DNA of 64,000 bases, taken from positions 1,178,001 to 1,242,000 of the forward strand of contig JAWKRG010000003.1 of the NCBI GenBank assembly GCA_041389725.1. The letters run 5' to 3'. The notes beneath the pieces are model-generated. The model did not search any database, was not told the DNA's origin, and worked only from the letters and a program-made list of their open reading frames with translations. The position numbers and the translations under genes were made by a program. The stretch is from Polyangiaceae bacterium (GTDB lineage: Bacteria; Myxococcota_A; Polyangia; Polyangiales; Polyangiaceae). Shown one piece after another: positions 44,154 through 51,287 of the stretch (position 1 is its first letter; every line of letters starts with the position of its first letter).

Positions 44154-45128
44154 ATGCAGGCACCCCATCCCGCTGCTCGTCTCCTGCGAGAGACCTTGGA
44201 CGCAATCGTGTCGCCCGAAGTGAGGGACGCACTGGTTGCCGAGGCTCTGGCCGCGGCCAATCAAGCGGAAGTGCCACGCATGGGCGAAGGCTTCGAGGAG
44301 TTCGCGGCGGGCCCTCTTCGTAACGCGGTCGAGCGCGGGCTGGGTGAGGCGCTGGCGGCGAGCCTGCTGTCCGAGTTGAGCGAAGCCACTGAGAGGCAGC
44401 AGGCATTCTCCAATCGACCCACTCCACGGCGTCAGCACATGCCGCGTCGCTCGATGTCGCCGGCGCCGGGCGCGACGCCTCGACAGAGCACGCCTTCTGC
44501 ACCCCGCGCAGCGTCCGTGCCGTTGACCCGGGTCACCCCGGAAGCGCGCATGCCTGGAGGCGCGTGGCGTTCGGATCAGTACCCCGCAGGAGCGGCTCGC
44601 ACCCTCGGACTCATCTCCGACCCGCCGCGGGCACAGAGCGAGGCACCCGGATCTGCGAGATCGACACCTCCCGCCGTCGATGCCAAGTCGACCCGACCGC
44701 CGTCCACAGCGAGGCCTCAGACGGGTTCGGCCCGACCCCTGACGGCCCAAGACGCCACGGCCGTTCCCATCGTGTTGGTGGCGACCACGGACGGGCGCGT
44801 GGTATCCAGTTTCGACGAATTGCTGCGCGCTCGCGCCGAAGTCGCGCCAATCCAGAGCATCAGTGACTTGGTGCTGCTGCTGGATGCCTCCCCGAAGTCC
44901 AAGGTCGTGTTGGTCGTGGACTGCAGCCGGCCGACGATTCGCCCGACCGCAGTCGCTGCCCTCTCGGACGAACTCTCCCATCGAGTCAGCGTCATTCTGT
45001 GGGGAGCAGACGAACGAGTCTACGAAGAGATCTTGAACGTGTCGCCGCGCGCGGAGCGATTTCTGATGTGCGCGGCCACCGCCTCCCCGGACGCCGTCGC
45101 GGCTCGTTGTCGCGCCATCGTGGGCTGA
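44154..45128 (+). CDS. hypothetical protein with receiver-like C-terminal domain (324 aa)
   Basis: Residues 1-80 are helical, residues 85-195 low-complexity Pro/Ser/Arg/Thr, probably disordered. The last 125 residues (IVLVATTDGRVVSSFDELL, VVLVVDCSRPTIRP, RVSVILWGADERVYEEIL, RFLMCAATASPDAVAARC) alternate strand and helix like a response-regulator receiver. VLVVDCS stands where the phospho-acceptor Asp would be, but the Lys and acidic pocket are not clear. It may be a pseudo-receiver. No signal peptide. Function unknown. It converges with the redox operon. Confidence 0.65.
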   Translation: MQAPHPAARLLRETLDAIVSPEVRDALVAEALAAANQAEVPRMGEGFEEFAAGPLRNAVERGLGEALAASLLSELSEATERQQAFSNRPTPRRQHMPRRSMSPAPGATPRQSTPSAPRAASVPLTRVTPEARMPGGAWRSDQYPAGAARTLGLISDPPRAQSEAPGSARSTPPAVDAKSTRPPSTARPQTGSARPLTAQDATAVPIVLVATTDGRVVSSFDELLRARAEVAPIQSISDLVLLLDASPKSKVVLVVDCSRPTIRPTAVAALSDELSHRVSVILWGADERVYEEILNVSPRAERFLMCAATASPDAVAARCRAIVG

Positions 45129-45146
45129 GCTCGCGAGAATGCGCTG

Positions 45147-47108
45147 TCAGCTGGTGTAGCTGGTGTTCTCCAACAAGATCACGTTCGTGCGCGAACGCGT
45201 CTCCCCGGCGCTGGTGACGTAGACGGCAGGCTTGTCCACGATCGGACAGACCTTCTCGCAAGCGCCACAGCCGATGCACAGCGACGGATCGACCTGGGGC
45301 CGCTGTACCTTCACCTTGAGCATCTTGGCGTGCTCTCCCTCGGCTCCGTACTTGTCGTCACGCTTGGAGACCTCCCACTCGTCGGCCCAAATCGCCTTGG
45401 GGCTGGTGGGACAGAACTCCTCACACACGATGCACGGCGTGGCCATGGCCCAGGGCAGGCAGCGGCCTTGATCGTACATCGCGGTGCCGATGCTGACGGG
45501 TTTCTGCCCGAGACCCATCTTCTGCTTCTCGTCTATCTTCTGGATCGCCCCGGTAGGGCAGACCTGGCCGCAGAGCACACACGAGAACTCGCAGTAGCCG
45601 ATGCGCGGAATCAGGATGGGCGTCCAGAGGCCCTCGAGTCCTGCCTCGAAAAATGCGGGGTGCAGCGCGTTGTTCGGACACACCTTCATGCACTCCGCGC
45701 AGCGGATGCAGCGCTCGAGGAACTCGCGCTCCTCCACCGACCCCGGCGGCCGAATGACCTTCTCGTTGTAGGCACGATCGGGCCAGTTGGCGATGCGCAT
45801 GGCCGGAATGGCCACCGCCCCAGCAGCGGTAGAGGCCAAGGCCGTTCGCCGCGTCAGATCGGGCTTGACGGTCTCGCTGCGTCGGTTGGGCAAGAAGCGA
45901 AACTTGATGACGTCCTCGGGGCAGGCCGTCTCACAGTTGAGGCACATGTGGCACTCGTCTTGGCGATGCTTGACGCCCCCTTGGGGACTGTCCGCGCCCT
46001 GGCAATGCACCAAGCACAAGTTGCAGTCGGTGCACTTGGCGTGATCCTTCTCCATCCCGAACAGGGAAAAGCGCGCGACCACGCCCAAGAACGCGCCCAG
46101 CGGGCAGAGCGCGCGACACCAGAAACGCGGGATGAAGCGATTGAGGAACAGAATCGCGACCAAGAAGAAGACGATGAACCACGTCTGGTGGAAGTACGCC
46201 TGGTTGGACGTCCACACGGAGCGCGCCAGGAAGTCCTGAGTCCCGTCACTGGCCGTCTGTAGCGCGCGGACGTTGCTGTCCGAGACGACCGCCGCGGAGT
46301 GCAATCCCGCGTATTGCAGCGCCGGCAGCACTCCGAGCCCGATGGCGCGAACGGCGACACAGATCGGATCCATCAGTCCACCAATGGCGCTTCCGAACAG
46401 CGCCGCGCCCAAGAAGCCGAGCATCAAGTAGTACTTGCCTGCCTGCCACCAATGCGTCTTGTTCGCTTCGACGCGGCTGTTGCCCTTCAAGTAGCGGCTC
46501 GGAAAGATCCAGCCGAAGAAGTGGTGAAGGGTCCCGAAGGGGCAAATCCAACCGCAGAACACCCGACCGAAGATCAACGTCAGCGCGAGAATGCCCAGCG
46601 ACCACGCGAGCCCGCGGTACACGGTGTGGGTCGAGAGCAGCGTCATGGCCGCGACGAAGGGATCGGCCAAGAGATACGCCTCCACGGGCCAAGGGAGGCG
46701 GACGGCCTCACCGGCTTGCGCCGAGAAGGTGCCGCGGAAGGCCGTCTGGAACAGGAAGTAGAGGAACAAGGAGAGGAAGACGACTTGCGCGACGCGGCGC
46801 ACCCACTTCAGCACGACGATCACGCGCCGGGCAGGAAGTCCCGACCCCGGTGGCTTGCGTTTCTTGGGACGGAAGCGCGACAGCCAGCTGGGCCCGCCGC
46901 GCTTTGGCTTGGCGGCCGGTGCGGCACTCGCGTGGGCCGGCGCAGCGCTCACTTGGACGGGCGCGGTGCTCGCGACAGCTGCCGCGCCGTTGCTCAGGTC
47001 GACGGACGCATGCACGGACCGAGCATCCAGCGGCCGAACCGGCCCCATGGCTTCGAGCCAGGGAATGGGGGTCGGCAATTCGCTTGCGGGCGGTCGAAGC
47101 TCAGCCAT
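45147..47108 (-). CDS. NapH-NapG-like membrane polyferredoxin fusion (653 aa)
   Basis: Residues 1-95 are disordered. Residues 100-350 are a NapH/NosR-like membrane domain with about four to five helices and the two CxxxCP motifs (CGWICPFG at 185-192, CRALCPLG at 331-338). Two 4Fe-4S motifs follow (CTDCNLCLVHC 359-369, CHMCLNCETACP 386-397). At 419-441 a second twin-arginine/hydrophobic segment appears (TRRTALASTAAGAVAIPAM), then a NapG-like domain: RPPGSVEEREFLERCIRCAECMKVCP (467-478), CVLCGQVCP, CIVCEEFCP and CIGCGACEKVCP (611-622). In total it has about six 4Fe-4S sites plus two membrane motifs. It would carry electrons from the quinol pool to a periplasmic partner. The upstream DUF362 gene ends 16 bp before it. 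Confidence 0.9.
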   Translation of the reverse strand: MAELRPPASELPTPIPWLEAMGPVRPLDARSVHASVDLSNGAAAVASTAPVQVSAAPAHASAAPAAKPKRGGPSWLSRFRPKKRKPPGSGLPARRVIVVLKWVRRVAQVVFLSLFLYFLFQTAFRGTFSAQAGEAVRLPWPVEAYLLADPFVAAMTLLSTHTVYRGLAWSLGILALTLIFGRVFCGWICPFGTLHHFFGWIFPSRYLKGNSRVEANKTHWWQAGKYYLMLGFLGAALFGSAIGGLMDPICVAVRAIGLGVLPALQYAGLHSAAVVSDSNVRALQTASDGTQDFLARSVWTSNQAYFHQTWFIVFFLVAILFLNRFIPRFWCRALCPLGAFLGVVARFSLFGMEKDHAKCTDCNLCLVHCQGADSPQGGVKHRQDECHMCLNCETACPEDVIKFRFLPNRRSETVKPDLTRRTALASTAAGAVAIPAMRIANWPDRAYNEKVIRPPGSVEEREFLERCIRCAECMKVCPNNALHPAFFEAGLEGLWTPILIPRIGYCEFSCVLCGQVCPTGAIQKIDEKQKMGLGQKPVSIGTAMYDQGRCLPWAMATPCIVCEEFCPTSPKAIWADEWEVSKRDDKYGAEGEHAKMLKVKVQRPQVDPSLCIGCGACEKVCPIVDKPAVYVTSAGETRSRTNVILLENTSYTS

Positions 47109-47124
47109 CGAACACTCCCTGCCG

Positions 47125-48090
47125 TCATACCTCGACGGGCGCGAGCTGCTGCCAGTTCATGTTGCCAATCCCGCGGTCGTGACCCAGCTTCAGGTACTTC
47201 ACGTTCTCGGGCTTCTCGCCAATGAGCGTGGAGCCGTAGGCGTCGATGGCGACTTCGTCGAGCCCCGCCACGACCTGGTGCATGTCCTTTGCGTCATCCA
47301 CGTTGCCCCCTTGGGGACCGTTGCGCATCAGTACGCGGGTGGCGTCCATCACCGTGAGGGTGGGGCGCATGAAGGTCGCCAGGTCTGCAATCGATACGTT
47401 GATGTTCTGGTGCAAGCGGTTGCGGCGACCACCCAGTAGGCCGTACCAGTTCTTCATCGCCGCGGTGAACTTGCTCAAGTTGTGGTGCTTCGCCACGGGG
47501 ACATTGATGACCTTGTCTGCATTGACCAACGGCGTATACACCGGCCACAAGTCCAGTACGTCTCCCCGCATGCGCATCTCGCGGAAGCGATGCGCTGCGG
47601 GCAACACCACCGTTGCGCCAAGGGCGTAGGTGGCGCGCCAGATCCCCGAGCGTTGAAAGCACCGGTTCGGCTCGTTGCAGCTCGCGTCGGTCACCACGAC
47701 TTCCTTGGCGCCCGCATCGAAGGCTAGGCGCACGACCTCCGCCACTACTGCGGGGTTGGTGTTGGCGGCGTGGACAGGCATGCGATCCCACCCGATGTTC
47801 GGCTTGATCGCGACGATGTCTCCGCGCGAGACGAACCGCTTCATGCCCCCAAGCGCCTCGATGGCCCTGCGGGTCAGCTCGGCCGCATCCTGACTGCTCT
47901 TGGCGATCGCGAGTTTCGGTTGGTCGTCCGCCGCTGAGCGAAAGTCGCGGACCTGCCGCTCGCCTTGTCCCTGGGCCAGCCCGAAGCCGCCAGCGTCGTA
48001 CGCTAGACGCGCCGCGAGGGCGGAACCGCCAAGCACTGCGCCTGTTTTCAGGATGCGCTGGAGCGCTTCGCGACGGCTTGGATCGGTCAT
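47125..48090 (-). CDS. Tat-exported DUF362 protein (321 aa)
   Basis: N-terminus SRREALQRILKTGAVLGGSALAARLAYDAGG is a twin-arginine signal. The rest is a DUF362 domain: KPNIGWDRMP, NTNPAVVAEVVRLAFDAGAKEVVVTDASCNEP, DKVINVPVAKHHNLSKFTAAMKNWYGLLGGR, ADLATFMRPTLTVMDATRVLMRNGP. DUF362 proteins often occur with or fused to ferredoxin domains and are thought to be redox or Fe-S assembly related; the exact role is unknown. Here it is the first gene of an operon with the polyferredoxin. The start has an SD-like GAGAGGG. The upstream 100 bp is AT-rich and holds TTGACG near 48137-48132, a possible -35. Confidence 0.88.
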   Translation of the reverse strand: MTDPSRREALQRILKTGAVLGGSALAARLAYDAGGFGLAQGQGERQVRDFRSAADDQPKLAIAKSSQDAAELTRRAIEALGGMKRFVSRGDIVAIKPNIGWDRMPVHAANTNPAVVAEVVRLAFDAGAKEVVVTDASCNEPNRCFQRSGIWRATYALGATVVLPAAHRFREMRMRGDVLDLWPVYTPLVNADKVINVPVAKHHNLSKFTAAMKNWYGLLGGRRNRLHQNINVSIADLATFMRPTLTVMDATRVLMRNGPQGGNVDDAKDMHQVVAGLDEVAIDAYGSTLIGEKPENVKYLKLGHDRGIGNMNWQQLAPVEV

Positions 48091-48393
48091 GTACCCTCTC
48101 TCTGAGCAATGAGTGAAATCTAACGTAACGTCAAGTATTGGCCAGTCTGCAGAAAACTGCTTTGATTTCAGCCTATTGTGAGATGAGCCCGGACGGAGAC
48201 GCGAGCCAGCGCCCACCATAGCGCCCGCAAGGCAGGGGCGACCACTTATCGAAGCGGGTTTTCCATTCCAAATGCTTCGGCCCCTTGAATGACCGGCCAT
48301 CCGGCGCTAGCTTGCGCGCCCCCCTGGTCCCCCCTCGGGACCCTCAGCATTTTTCCGGTGGCCCATGGCCCCCCAAGCAAGAGCGAGCAGGCG
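48091..48393. other. 303-bp regulatory region between the DUF362 operon and rpmE
   Basis: No gene. The half nearest the DUF362 gene (about 48110-48185) is markedly AT-richer than the window and contains TAACGTAACGTCAA, a near-palindrome on a possible promoter. The other half holds the rpmE promoter. Confidence 0.6.
48285..48313 (+). promoter_or_regulatory. sigma-70-like promoter of rpmE
   Basis: TTGAAT (48285-48290), 17-nt spacer, TAGCTT (48308-48313). Predicted leader before the ATG at 48394 is about 75 nt, longer than at most genes here, which leaves room for leader control. Confidence 0.55.
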
Positions 48394-48600
48394 ATGAAAG
48401 ACGGCATCCACCCCGAGTACAAACTCATCAACGTCACCTGTGCGTGCGGAAACACGTTTCAGACCCGCTCCACGGTCGGCGAAGATCTTCCCGTCGATGT
48501 CTGCGCGGCCTGCCACCCGTTCTACACGGGCAAGCAGCGTCTGATGGACAGCCAGGGTCGAATCGACCGCTTCCGCAAGAAGTACGGTCAAACCGCCTGA
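48394..48600 (+). CDS. rpmE: 50S ribosomal protein L31 (68 aa)
   Basis: [10 protein letters not shown] start and the sequence [34 protein letters not shown] match L31. All four zinc-binding cysteines are present (CxC and CxxC), so this is the zinc (C+) form rather than the YkgM-like C-minus paralogue. It binds the 50S subunit near the 5S rRNA/bridge region. The order rpmE, DUF1385, prfA is conserved in many bacteria. Start chosen at the family-typical Met; the longer open frame upstream is non-coding. Confidence 0.97.
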   Translation: MKDGIHPEYKLINVTCACGNTFQTRSTVGEDLPVDVCAACHPFYTGKQRLMDSQGRIDRFRKKYGQTA

Positions 48601-48653
48601 GCCGTCGACTGGCGGCACTGATGACGCCGCCCTCGCCGCGCTATAGTGTTCTC

Positions 48654-49790
48654 GTGTCCAATCAACCGCCGGTCCTGGGTCCCGATGGCGTCGCCCGTCC
48701 TTACATCGGGGGACAAGCCCTGATCGAAGGCGTGATGATGCGCTCTCCGCGGTCCTATGCCGCGGTGGTACGTCGTCGCACTGGTGCTCTCGTGGTTCGC
48801 GAGGAGGAAATGCTCGACCCGCGCACTGGCTTCCGCGGGTACCCCCTCGTGCGTGGAGTGATCACGCTGGTGGAAGCACTCAAGCTGGGCAGCCGCTGCC
48901 TGCGCTTCTCCGCGGAGCTCTACGAACAAGACTTGGACGCCGAGGAAAAGGAGAAGCAGGGCAAGGACGCTGCGAAGTCCACCGGGCCGAGCACGTTGGC
49001 GCTGCTCTCGCTGCCGATCATCGCCCTGGCCACGCAGACCGGAGACGAGCCCGCGTCGGGAACTGAAGAGCGCGGGAAGAAGTTCTTCACCTTCCTCTCC
49101 ATTCTCTTCGCCCTCTTGCTGTTCGTTGCGTTGCCTCAGGCCTTCGCCGAAGGGACGAGTCGCGTGTTTGGCTTGGGCCTGGACGTGCGCAGCGTCGGCT
49201 TCCAAGTCCTGACCGGCATCGCCAAGCTGACGATCGTCGTAGGCTACATGCTCGTCATTCGCCGCTTGCCCGAGATCTACCGCGTGTTTCAGTACCACGG
49301 GGCCGAGCACAAGGCGATTTACACCTATGAGTCTGGGGAAGAACTCACCCTGGCGAATGCTCGCGCCAAGACGACGCTTCACCCCCGCTGTGGCACGACC
49401 TTTCTCGTCATGGTCGCGCTGGTGTCGATCGTGGTGTTCAGCGCGGCCGGCCCGCTCTTGCCGCAGCTGGGCCTGGGCAAGCTGGCGGACAACGTCGCCT
49501 TCTTCCTGATCAAGCTGCCCTTCCTGCCGCTGATCGCCGCCATCACCTTCGAGATGCAGCGTTTCCTGGCCAAGCGTTCCGACGGGCCTTTGCGTTTCCT
49601 GCTGGCTCCCGGCTTCCTGGTGCAGAAGATCACGACCATCGAGCCCGAGGACGGACAGCTCGAAGTGGCCTTGGCAGCTCTGCGCGCGACCCTCCGGCGC
49701 GAATCCGGCGAGACGCCCCTGGCTGCGGACGGCGAAGCCACCTTCGACGGATTCGAAGCCCTCGCGTCGCACACGCCAGCGAGCGCGTGA
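48654..49790 (+). CDS. DUF1385 multi-pass membrane protein (378 aa)
   Basis: Family hallmarks: YIGGQALIEGVMMRSPRSYA near the start, FRGYPLVRGV, YHGAEHKAIYTYE, HPRCGTTFLV. About five to six transmembrane helices lie between residues 115 and 320. DUF1385 proteins are widespread membrane proteins next to rpmE/prfA whose biochemical role is not established; the AEHK-H and HxRC motifs suggest metal binding. I place the start at GTG 48654 because a TATAGT hexamer (48642-48647) ends 7 nt before it and a family-typical short N-terminus results; ATG 48621 gives 11 more residues and is the alternative. Confidence 0.9.
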   Translation: MSNQPPVLGPDGVARPYIGGQALIEGVMMRSPRSYAAVVRRRTGALVVREEEMLDPRTGFRGYPLVRGVITLVEALKLGSRCLRFSAELYEQDLDAEEKEKQGKDAAKSTGPSTLALLSLPIIALATQTGDEPASGTEERGKKFFTFLSILFALLLFVALPQAFAEGTSRVFGLGLDVRSVGFQVLTGIAKLTIVVGYMLVIRRLPEIYRVFQYHGAEHKAIYTYESGEELTLANARAKTTLHPRCGTTFLVMVALVSIVVFSAAGPLLPQLGLGKLADNVAFFLIKLPFLPLIAAITFEMQRFLAKRSDGPLRFLLAPGFLVQKITTIEPEDGQLEVALAALRATLRRESGETPLAADGEATFDGFEALASHTPASA

Positions 49791-49791
49791 C

Positions 49792-50877
49792 GTGATCCCC
49801 GAAGAAAAACTTGCCAAGATCGTACGGCGCCACGCGGAGGTGGAGCAGCTGCTCTGCGATCCCAAGGTGCTCACGGATCCCGGGGCGCTGCGTACGCTGA
49901 ATCAGGAGCGCTCGCAGCTGTCCCCGGTGGTGGAGGCCTTCGGCGAGTGGCAGCGGCTGGAGCGGCAGATCGAGGAAGACCGCGCTGCCCTCGACGATCC
50001 GGAACTGGGTGACTTGGCGCGCGAAGAGCTGCCGGAGCTGGAGGCAAAGAAGGAAGAGCTCACACGCTCGATTCAGTTGCTGCTGCTGCCACAGGATCCG
50101 AACGACGAGAAGAACACGATCCTGGAGATTCGTGCCGGCACCGGGGGCGAAGAGGCAGCACTTTTCGCCGCGGACCTCTTCCGCATGTACTGCCGCTTCG
50201 CGGAGCAGAAGGGTTGGCGAGTCGAGGTCATGTCCCAGAGCGACGCCTCAGCGGGTGGCTACAAGGAAGTCATCGCTCTGGTCAGCGGCAACCGCGTATT
50301 CTCGAGCCTGAAGTACGAGGGCGGCGTGCACCGCGTGCAGCGCGTCCCCACGACCGAGGCCCAAGGGCGGATCCATACCTCGACCGCAACCGTAGCCGTC
50401 CTGCCCGAGGCCGAAGACGTGGAGCTGGAGTTGGACGAGAAGGACTTGCGCTTCGACATCGCAGCCAGCGGTGGCCCCGGCGGACAAGGCGTCAACACGA
50501 CGAATAGTGCCGTGCAGATAACGCATCTTCCCACGGGCATGATCGTCAAGTGCCAAGACGAGCGCAGTCAGCTGAAGAACAAGGGCAAGGCGTTGAAGAT
50601 CCTGCGCAGTCGCCTGCTGCAGATCGAGCGACAGAAACAGGCAGACGCCATTCGCGACGAACGCCGCGGCATGGTCGGCGGTGGAGAGCGCTCGGAGAAG
50701 ATCCGCACCTACAACTTCCCGCAGAATCGGCTGACCGATCACCGCATCGGGCTGACGTTGTACAAGTTGGATCGAGTCGTAGAAGGGGAGCTGGACGAGC
50801 TGCTGTCTGCGCTGGTAGCGTGGCACCAAGCAGAGGCTCTGGAAGCTTCGAAGAAAGAGGCGACGGGAACAGCGTGA
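49792..50877 (+). CDS. prfA: peptide chain release factor 1 (361 aa)
   Basis: Full-length class I release factor. Residues 186-188 PTT are the P-x-T anticodon-like tripeptide of RF1 (UAA/UAG reading), and GGPGGQGVN carries the catalytic GGQ at 230-232, where the Gln is normally methylated by PrmC. DERSQLKNKGKAL and RTYNFPQNRLTDHRI are conserved RF1 segments. GTG start, one base after the DUF1385 stop. The usual downstream partner prmC is not next; instead a small unrelated gene overlaps the stop by 4 bp. Confidence 0.97.
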   Translation: MIPEEKLAKIVRRHAEVEQLLCDPKVLTDPGALRTLNQERSQLSPVVEAFGEWQRLERQIEEDRAALDDPELGDLAREELPELEAKKEELTRSIQLLLLPQDPNDEKNTILEIRAGTGGEEAALFAADLFRMYCRFAEQKGWRVEVMSQSDASAGGYKEVIALVSGNRVFSSLKYEGGVHRVQRVPTTEAQGRIHTSTATVAVLPEAEDVELELDEKDLRFDIAASGGPGGQGVNTTNSAVQITHLPTGMIVKCQDERSQLKNKGKALKILRSRLLQIERQKQADAIRDERRGMVGGGERSEKIRTYNFPQNRLTDHRIGLTLYKLDRVVEGELDELLSALVAWHQAEALEASKKEATGTA

Positions 50878-51287
50878 CGAAGCAGAAGGCACCGGAGCAC
50901 ACGCTGGACCTGGATGGTCTGCTGTGCGCTCTGGTGCTGGCTCCTCGCACCTTCGCACGCAATCGCTTCTTCGAGCTCTACAAGCAGCCCAGTGCGCGCC
51001 GCGTGCGGCGCCGTGCGGCCCGGGTTCGCGGCATCATCCGACATCTGATGGCGGATGGTCGGCCCCAGGGAGAAATCGTGGGCGAACAAGTCTTGGCTGA
51101 TGGCCAAGTCTTGCTACGCTTGCGCGTTCCTGACCTTGCCTTCGAGCGCACGACGGCGCTGACTGCGTTGGAAGCGGCAACCTTGCGCTATGCAATTCAT
51201 CGCGCAGGCAAGGGGCCTCTCGACCCAGTGGACAAAGAGCAGGTCGAACTCGCCCTCAGCCGCCTGGGCCCCAGCTTGGATTCCTAG
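50874..51287 (+). CDS. hypothetical protein translationally coupled to prfA (137 aa)
   Basis: GTG start inside the prfA stop (GTGA overlap). The product is soluble, basic in the middle (RRVRRRAARVRGIIRHLM) with a beta segment (GEQVLADGQVLLRLRVPDLAFERTTALTALEAATLRYAI). No family recognised. The position where prmC often sits makes this a point of interest, but there is no methyltransferase motif here. Its stop overlaps the convergent flavoprotein stop at a CTAG palindrome. Confidence 0.7.
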   Translation: MTKQKAPEHTLDLDGLLCALVLAPRTFARNRFFELYKQPSARRVRRRAARVRGIIRHLMADGRPQGEIVGEQVLADGQVLLRLRVPDLAFERTTALTALEAATLRYAIHRAGKGPLDPVDKEQVELALSRLGPSLDS

